Source of the DNA: M3007 sp046316495
Lineage (GTDB): Bacteria; Bacteroidota; Bacteroidia; Chitinophagales; Saprospiraceae
Assembly (NCBI GenBank): GCA_046316495.1
Contig: JBKDAM010000167.1
Location: forward strand, 25,308-89,307
Direction of reading: 5' to 3'
DNA: 64,000 bases
The notes below the pieces were generated by a model that did not search any database, had not been told where the DNA came from, and saw nothing but the letters and a program-made list of their open reading frames with translations. Below are positions 58,575-64,000 of the stretch, piece by piece. A program made the translations under genes and the position numbers. Numbering within the stretch: the first letter of the stretch is position 1; each line of letters starts with the position of its first letter.

Positions 58575-60425
58575 ATGAATTTACTTGAAACAATTAAAGC
58601 ATCCATTACAGATGCTGTCAAGGAGCTTTACGGAGAGTCTGTGAGCGCCGAAAAAGTTCAGATTAATCCGACTCCAGTGGAGTTTACAGGGGATTACACG
58701 GTAGTAATATTTCCATTTGTAAAAATGGCAAAAAAAGCTCCTGACGCTGTTGGCGCAGAGCTTGGGGCCTATTTGGTAGATCAGGTGGAAGCTATTGCTG
58801 GGTTTAATGTGATAAAAGGATTTCTCAACTTAGAAATTAGCAATGAGTGGTGGCATGTATTTTTAAGGGAGGTGGTGTCAAACCCTAATTTTGGTAAAAA
58901 GCCTAGGAATAATCGAACCGTATTATTGGAGTATTCTTCCCCTAATACTAATAAGCCCTTGCATTTAGGTCACGTTCGGAACTGTCTTCTTGGTTGGTCT
59001 TGTAGCCAGATATTGGATGCTGTGGGGTATGATGTAAAGAAGGTCCAAATAATTAATGATCGTGGAGTTGCTATTTGCAAGAGTATGTTAGCCTGGCAAA
59101 AATATGGACTGGGTAGAACACCCGCATCTGAGGGGGTTAAAAGTGATCATTTTGTTGGTGATTATTATGTTTTATTTGAACAGAAGACCAAGGAAGAGTA
59201 TGAAGTGTGGCAGCAAACCAGTGTAGCAAGAGCTATTTTTGAGGAGAAGCATAAGCCCGAGCAAGGGGAAAAAGAGTTTTTCAAGGAATATAAAAACCAA
59301 TGGTTCAACACGGCCTCTGTGCTTGGTGCAGAAGTGCGTGAGATGCTTCTAAATTGGGAGTCTGGTGACCAAGCTACATTATCGCTTTGGAAGCAAATGA
59401 ACAGTTGGGTATATGCTGGCTTTGAGGATACATATGAGCGGATGGGGGTTTCATTTGATAAGCTTTATTATGAAAGTGATACCTATTTATTGGGCAAGGA
59501 TCTGGTAGAGGAGGGATTGGCAAAAGGCATTTTTTATAAGAAAGAGGATGGGTCTGTATGGATTGATCTTTCTGACGTTGGATATGATCAAAAAGTGTTA
59601 TTGCGCTCAGATGGCACTTCGGTGTATATTACTCAAGATATAGGAACTGCTCGAAAGCGTTACCAAGATTTCGGTGCAGAAAGTGTGATATATACAGTTG
59701 CAGACGAGCAAAACTATCATTTTGCTGTTCTTTTTGAAGTGTTAAAGCGTTTAGGAGAACCGTATGCAAATGGGCTATATCACCTTTCGTACGGATTAGT
59801 AGAGCTTCCAACCGGTAGAATGAAGACAAGAGAAGGTACTGTAGTAGATGCAGATGATTTAATGGATGAGGTGATTCGAGTTGCACGGGTGGAAAGTGAA
59901 AAACGAGGTGAGCTTACTGGTATAAGTGAAGAAGGTCGGGAGACTATTTTAAAACGAGTCGGTTTAGGTGCACTTAAGTTTTTTATGCTTAGAGTGAACC
60001 CTAGAAAGAAAATGATCTTTAACCCTGAAGAGTCGGTTGACTTGCACGGCCAAACGGGCCCATTTATACAATATTCATTTGTGCGAACAAATGGGTTGCT
60101 TCAACGCGTTAGGACAGAGGGTATTGATATGAGTTCTTTTGCGGGCTATATGGACTTACAACCTTGTGAAAAGGAACTTCTCAAAGCTATACACGAATAC
60201 CCAGACGTCGTTCAGCAGGCTGCAGCTGAATATGATCCCTCCCACCTTGCCAACTACTGTTATAATCTTGCAAAATCTTATAATCGTTTTTGGCATGAGG
60301 TTAAGATCTTAGGTGCAGAAAGTATTGCTGCAAGATCATTCCGACTACAGTTAAGTCAGGCTACTGGTAGTGTTTTAAAGTCTGGAATGCAATTATTAGG
60401 CATTGAAATGCCGGAAAGAATGTAA
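58575..60425 (+). CDS. argS: Arginyl-tRNA synthetase
   Basis: A 616-residue class I synthetase. Features in order: N-terminal Add-1 tRNA-binding domain (about 1-90), the HIGH-type signature SSPNTNKPLHLGH (HLGH at 130-133), catalytic Rossmann fold, GRMKTREGTVVDADDLMDE near 415-432 in place of KMSKS, and C-terminal all-helical anticodon-binding DALR domain ending in MQLLGIEMPERM. No gap or missing motif. Follows mnmH by 21 bases. Confidence 0.96.
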   Translation: MNLLETIKASITDAVKELYGESVSAEKVQINPTPVEFTGDYTVVIFPFVKMAKKAPDAVGAELGAYLVDQVEAIAGFNVIKGFLNLEISNEWWHVFLREVVSNPNFGKKPRNNRTVLLEYSSPNTNKPLHLGHVRNCLLGWSCSQILDAVGYDVKKVQIINDRGVAICKSMLAWQKYGLGRTPASEGVKSDHFVGDYYVLFEQKTKEEYEVWQQTSVARAIFEEKHKPEQGEKEFFKEYKNQWFNTASVLGAEVREMLLNWESGDQATLSLWKQMNSWVYAGFEDTYERMGVSFDKLYYESDTYLLGKDLVEEGLAKGIFYKKEDGSVWIDLSDVGYDQKVLLRSDGTSVYITQDIGTARKRYQDFGAESVIYTVADEQNYHFAVLFEVLKRLGEPYANGLYHLSYGLVELPTGRMKTREGTVVDADDLMDEVIRVARVESEKRGELTGISEEGRETILKRVGLGALKFFMLRVNPRKKMIFNPEESVDLHGQTGPFIQYSFVRTNGLLQRVRTEGIDMSSFAGYMDLQPCEKELLKAIHEYPDVVQQAAAEYDPSHLANYCYNLAKSYNRFWHEVKILGAESIAARSFRLQLSQATGSVLKSGMQLLGIEMPERM

Positions 60426-60439
60426 GCGCGAATCAAACC

Positions 60440-61234
60440 ATGATAATATTACGGAAGTTAAAGTCGAAGTTTTACAAATGGACAGAGCGAAAAATTGGGA
60501 TTGAATTAGATCGAATGATTCCGGTAATTCGCCCAGGAACGGAGTATGGTGGTTGGATTATTCCTGCAAACTTACTAACAAGTGAGTCAGCCGTGTATTT
60601 GGTTGGTGCAGGGGAAGATGTTTCTTTTGATTTGGCGATCGCAGATCAGTTTGGGTGCACAGTAGAAATTATCGATCCGACACCGCGATCAAAGGAGCAC
60701 GTTACATTGCTTAAGGAAAATATAAGAGCGGGTAAAGAAATGCCGTTATCGACTGCGCCGGGTGGTAAGTATGCGATTGTTCGATCTAATGTTGCCTCGC
60801 TTCTACGCTTTCATCCAATTGGATTGTGGAGCGAGGAAAGCACGTTAAGATTTTACAAGCCTAAAAACGAAACTCACGTTTCGCATTCTCTTGTGAATCT
60901 TCAAAAGACAGATCAGTATATTGAGGTGCCTGTATGCCGCTTATCATCTCTGATGCAACAACTTGGACACACTAAAGTCGATCTTCTTAAGCTTGATATT
61001 GAGGGGGCTGAATACACCGTTCTTAAAACCATTTTAGAGGATCAACTTGATATCAGGGTTATTTGTGTGGAATATGATGAAACGGCTTCCAATCACATTG
61101 ATGGTAACTATTTAAATAGAATAGAGGAATCTATTCAGGAGTTACGAAATTCTGGTTATTTATTGGTTGCAAAAGAGCCTGCTTGCCGCAACTATACGTT
61201 TGTCCATCAGCGTTATTTTAGCGAATTAGAGTGA
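60440..61234 (+). CDS. FkbM-family SAM methyltransferase
   Basis: A 264-residue methyltransferase. SAM-binding motif I is degenerate but placed correctly (VYLVGAGEDVSFDLAIAD, about 53-70), followed by the acidic EIIDP loop, and the FkbM hallmark KVDLLKLDIEGAEYTVL near 178-194. FkbM enzymes methylate hydroxyl groups of polyketides, sugars or polysaccharides; the acceptor here is unknown. It is 14 bases after argS, and its last 17 bases overlap the T9SS cargo gene on the other strand. Confidence 0.85.
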   Translation: MIILRKLKSKFYKWTERKIGIELDRMIPVIRPGTEYGGWIIPANLLTSESAVYLVGAGEDVSFDLAIADQFGCTVEIIDPTPRSKEHVTLLKENIRAGKEMPLSTAPGGKYAIVRSNVASLLRFHPIGLWSEESTLRFYKPKNETHVSHSLVNLQKTDQYIEVPVCRLSSLMQQLGHTKVDLLKLDIEGAEYTVLKTILEDQLDIRVICVEYDETASNHIDGNYLNRIEESIQELRNSGYLLVAKEPACRNYTFVHQRYFSELE

Positions 61235-63227
61235 CATCACCATAGTAGGTAGCTTTTTTGCCGTCGAGGAAAGCTATTTGTGCTACCCAGACATATACAC
61301 CTGGGAGGGCTGGTTGGTTTCTGAAAGACCCATCCCATCCGGAGAAGGGGTCGTTCAGTCTGCTGTTTCTGGATTCAAACATTTTTTCCCCCCACCTTGA
61401 ATAAATAGTTAGAGATTCGACCACGATATAGTCGTCACCAAATCCGTAAAAAAAGTTATTGAAAGAGTCGGCGAAGTAATCTGGTGAAAATACATTTGGA
61501 AAATAGACGGATCGGTTTTTATTTACTGTTATTTGGACCGAAGCAGAGTCTGAGCATCCTAGATCATTGGATGCGAAAACGGTATAAGTCAAATCGTTGA
61601 ATGGCCTTGCTGCTGTTTCAGCGCAGTTTAGGCATGTGATGGAGCCTGGCTGTGGATCAAGCCATTGAAAGAAAGTTATTGGTTCACTGTTAATTGCGAC
61701 GGATTGTAATTTAATACTATCTCCAAGGTCAACCACAAACGCATCTTGTAGCACATCGACGACAATAGAAGAGTAATTAACCTGAAAAATGACAATGGCG
61801 GTATCGCATCCAGCTATCACTGTTGCCTCATATTGTCCTGGGGCGGACACTTCTAAAACTGGTCCAAACCCTCCGTTGCTCCATTGGTAGGATGCGCTGG
61901 ATTGTGTTTGTCCAATGGATTGGGCGGCATTTAATTCGATTGATGTTGTCCCTGAGCAAAGGGTTTTTTGCAAGGCTATAGTATCGAAGTTAAAGCGAGA
62001 AATGGTTATTGCGGTACTATCATCGATAGCAAGCGTTTCTAGGTTGTCAGACAATCGCCTATTACCTAATGAGGCTGGCAAGTTTTTTAATACTGCTTGG
62101 TTTTTGTAGATGCCAGCAGCAACATTTCCTGTATTGACGATTATTTTGACTTCCGATGTTCCCGGTGGGAGAATGAAATCATCCAGGATAAATGAGGTAC
62201 CTCCTTGAGGAGACAGCAATGTGCAACCAACTGGGTTTGCTGAGACAGATACAAATGTAAAGCCGGGAGGAAGATTGTCTTCCAAGCGTACTCCAGATTG
62301 TATTTGCCGGGAAGAGTTAACCATAGTAAAGGTATACTCAACCTCTGTACAGGGTTGAGTGATTTCCGGCAGGACACTTTTACTTAGTTCGATGGTATAG
62401 GGGCAAGAGCATCCATCGGACGAAGTTGCCGTTTGGCCTCGCGTAAGTAAGGTTGAGGTGCCTGTAGCTGGATCGATCTTGTATAAGCTGTTTTGATCTT
62501 GGATGGCTGTTGGGCTTCCATAGGCAAATAGGTTTCCGTAAGCGTCGAAAAATAAGCTTCCTGTTACGACTGGCACATTTGAAGCAGGGACAGGATACGT
62601 GATATCTCCGAAAATATAATCGATTCGAACGAGTCTTTGAGTGAAGGAGTCGTATCCATAAAGCACATCTGTCTCTGGATGAAAAGCAATATCGAAAATT
62701 TGTGCTAGTACGTTAATATTAACGGTAGTTACCGGGTAGCCAGGCGTTTCTAGATCAACTCGCACGATTTCGGTTGCTAATGCTGATCCATTTGCGTAGA
62801 ATTGGGTGCCAACAATAACTAGGAATTTACCATCTGGGGTTACGTCTCCTGCGAAGTAAGATACTGTTGAGCTAAGTGGTAAGAAAGCAAGAATGGTAGG
62901 TCCGCCATTGGCGTCTAATCGGATTAAGGCTCTAGTGCTTGGATCAATGCAGTAAATAAAATTATCAGTAGATCGGTATCCTGCAGCATTAATGGATAAA
63001 AGAATACTGTTGTTGATACTACTAAAGACTACGCTTCCCGTTTGGGGATCTATCAAGACTTCATTGAGCGAGGAGGGTGCTTCTGAACCAAGTGTTAAAA
63101 AAAACTGATTTTCGCAGGTAAAAGGAGTTTGGGCTGTGCTGGATACGGGTAACAGAAAGGCCAAACCCAGTAGGAGCTCAAAAAAATTCCTTTTACAGGC
63201 GGAACAGGAGTTAAATGGATTTGGCAT
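61218..63227 (-). CDS. T9SS type B cargo protein (gliding motility-associated C-terminal domain)
   Basis: A 669-residue secreted protein from ATG 63227 with a signal peptide of about 32 residues (ending SSTAQ). N-terminal half (about 40-290) is a six- or seven-bladed beta-propeller-like region with repeated LVRIDYIFGDIT-type blades. A DUF11-type Ig-like module follows (about 300-400, LEDNLPPGFTFVS), then an Ig/PKD-like part, and the end is a type B T9SS sorting domain (about 580-669) with FPNVFSPDYFADSFNNFF, IYSRWGEKMF and GWDG. It should be exported through the Sec then the type IX system, with a PorP/SprF partner. Confidence 0.9.
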   Translation of the reverse strand: MPNPFNSCSACKRNFFELLLGLAFLLPVSSTAQTPFTCENQFFLTLGSEAPSSLNEVLIDPQTGSVVFSSINNSILLSINAAGYRSTDNFIYCIDPSTRALIRLDANGGPTILAFLPLSSTVSYFAGDVTPDGKFLVIVGTQFYANGSALATEIVRVDLETPGYPVTTVNINVLAQIFDIAFHPETDVLYGYDSFTQRLVRIDYIFGDITYPVPASNVPVVTGSLFFDAYGNLFAYGSPTAIQDQNSLYKIDPATGTSTLLTRGQTATSSDGCSCPYTIELSKSVLPEITQPCTEVEYTFTMVNSSRQIQSGVRLEDNLPPGFTFVSVSANPVGCTLLSPQGGTSFILDDFILPPGTSEVKIIVNTGNVAAGIYKNQAVLKNLPASLGNRRLSDNLETLAIDDSTAITISRFNFDTIALQKTLCSGTTSIELNAAQSIGQTQSSASYQWSNGGFGPVLEVSAPGQYEATVIAGCDTAIVIFQVNYSSIVVDVLQDAFVVDLGDSIKLQSVAINSEPITFFQWLDPQPGSITCLNCAETAARPFNDLTYTVFASNDLGCSDSASVQITVNKNRSVYFPNVFSPDYFADSFNNFFYGFGDDYIVVESLTIYSRWGEKMFESRNSRLNDPFSGWDGSFRNQPALPGVYVWVAQIAFLDGKKATYYGDVTLIR

Positions 63228-63239
63228 AGCAGGAACCAA

Positions 63240-63840
63240 TTTTTGACCGCGGATTTGGATTATTTTCTAAGAAATGAATTACCCAGAACAAGGTAAGTGG
63301 TTCTTTGTACTTCCTACCTATTAACGATTATTTTCGTCAAATAGTTTACTAAATTTAAAGGAAGGAGGATTGAATTAGAGTAAAATGGTGGGAAGACAAC
63401 TTACATTCTTGTTGTTGCACATTAGTTGCATATAGGAGTTTGGTTGTGGCTAGCTGTTGATCAATTTAGTTAAATGGAGGCAAAAAATTAAAGCAAGTTG
63501 ATGTGTGTATCTTTGATCCTATTGGTATTTACAAATAAAATGGTCTCAATTACTTTGGTGCTGGTTTTTCAGCAGTAACTGTTTGGAGGGTGTTTTCATA
63601 GTGGTAAAGGTCCTTAAATTAGCAATCAAGGATTCCTGTTTTGTTGTTTGTAGAATTGAGTTGACAGAAGCTTGATGTATAGTTATGAAAAGTAGTTTAT
63701 GAGCTAATTAGGATGCGATGGAAAATAAAGACGAATCTATTAGAGATCGGCAAGGGGTATTCAGCTATAGAGTGGAACAATAAAAAAGCACCGGGGTGGG
63801 CTATCCCGGTGCTTTTGAGAGTCAAGACAAGCATTAATAC
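63240..63840. other. 601-base gene-free stretch between cargo gene and cysS
   Basis: No tRNA or convincing gene is visible. It holds a plus-strand TATCTTTG (63508-63515), a perfect -7 element with no plus-strand gene after it, a 21-codon frame (ATG 63718 to TAA 63783) directly before the terminator, and the cysS terminator. A transcript from about 63519 to the terminator would be about 300 bases long, so a small RNA or micro-protein cannot be excluded. Confidence 0.5.
63782..63816 (-). terminator. Intrinsic terminator after cysS
   Basis: A perfect 12-base-pair stem, AAAAGCACCGGG (63784-63795) with CCCGGTGCTTTT (63805-63816), nine-base loop. On the minus strand T's follow (complement of 63782-63787). 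The plus-strand side also ends in TTTT, so it may act both ways. Confidence 0.85.
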
Positions 63841-64000
63841 TTAGCCTTTCGACCAAGATGCGCCCTCCTTGCCATCTTTGACAGCGATTCCAATTTCGGT
63901 AAGGGCATCGCGAATCTTGTCGCTGGTGGGCCAATCTTTATTTGCTCTTGCGGATGCGCGCAGTTCGAGAATGAGGCCCATTAATCCGTCAATGGTATTG
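63841..64000 (-). CDS. cysS: Cysteinyl-tRNA synthetase C-terminus, truncated by window edge
   Basis: The last 52 residues of a minus-strand gene, ending at TAA 63841-63843. The sequence LELRASARANKDWPTSDKIRD and VKDGKEGASW is the conserved C-terminal end of bacterial CysRS (helix and final strand after the anticodon-binding domain). The catalytic domain lies beyond base 64000, so only identity and strand can be given. It closes with the hairpin at 63784-63816. Confidence 0.88.
   Translation of the reverse strand, partial: NTIDGLMGLILELRASARANKDWPTSDKIRDALTEIGIAVKDGKEGASWSKG

Noticed and set aside
1..64000. tRNA or rRNA genes, CRISPR arrays, transposases, integrases or phage genes
   Set aside because: Intergenic sequences were read on both strands and none showed cloverleaf-like or repeat-spacer patterns; no coding frame resembled a mobile-element protein.

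Overview
The window looks like a piece of ordinary chromosome from a member of the Bacteroidota. The signs are a type IX secretion (T9SS) type B C-terminal domain protein, a PorP/SprF-like outer-membrane protein, the gliding lipoprotein GldH, Bat-type VWA proteins, DUF4286, a DUF2400/TIGR02757 protein, and many copies of the Bacteroidota -7 promoter element TAnnTTTG placed just ahead of genes. Gene content and protein lengths would suit a Saprospiria-like organism, but that placement is a guess. I see no rRNA or tRNA genes, no CRISPR array, no insertion sequence, no phage gene and no obvious compositional island. Genes are cut by both window ends (a GHMP kinase on the left, cysS on the right).

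Layout. 1-4 kb: GHMP kinase end, thrS with a structured leader, a family 2 glycosyltransferase. 4-9 kb (minus strand): paaI-like/nadC/gldH, a TlpA-like thioredoxin protein, tadA with a small TPR protein. 9-15 kb (plus): a TPR adenylate cyclase overlapping an unknown gene, then a BatD-like/BatA/BatB set. 14.8-24.7 kb (minus): a tight run of bactofilin, AtpZ, AtpI-like, DinB, M14 carboxypeptidase, PIG-L deacetylase and DUF2400, then porP and a degenerate MtfA-like membrane protein. 24.8-31.7 kb: a secreted FGE-fold protein plus Gfo/Idh oxidoreductase, recN, a cytochrome c lipoprotein, a ComEA-type HhH protein, tsaB and an ArsR-like regulator. 31.8-43.8 kb: an M23 peptidase, a small lipoprotein, an orphan histidine kinase, rfbD, rmuC, a membrane protein with M29 aminopeptidase, a BBP2-type porin, a sterol-desaturase-family protein and a SPOR protein. 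43.9-54 kb: ftcD, a TPR protein, metF, DUF4286, an AlkA-like glycosylase, a TMTC-like membrane TPR protein, cinA and a one-TM unknown. 54-64 kb: secA-mnmH-argS-fkbM, a large T9SS cargo protein, a 600-base gap and the end of cysS.

Themes. Translation and tRNA functions recur (thrS, tadA, tsaB, mnmH, argS, cysS), as do DNA repair genes (recN, rmuC, the AlkA-like gene), folate one-carbon genes (ftcD, metF), and cell-surface or secretion genes (gldH, porP, T9SS cargo, secA, bactofilin, Bat, M23). Convergent gene pairs are packed tightly, and five of nine overlap at their 3' ends.

The most interesting observations are: a hairpin in the thrS leader whose seven-base loop carries CGU in anticodon position, suggesting translational feedback by tRNA mimicry; an MtfA/M90-like protein that has lost its HExxH zinc site; three phased TATTTTAG copies between an ArsR-like regulator and an M23 peptidase; a FAIM-like domain in an uncharacterised membrane protein; and promoter elements that directly abut start codons, implying leaderless mRNAs.
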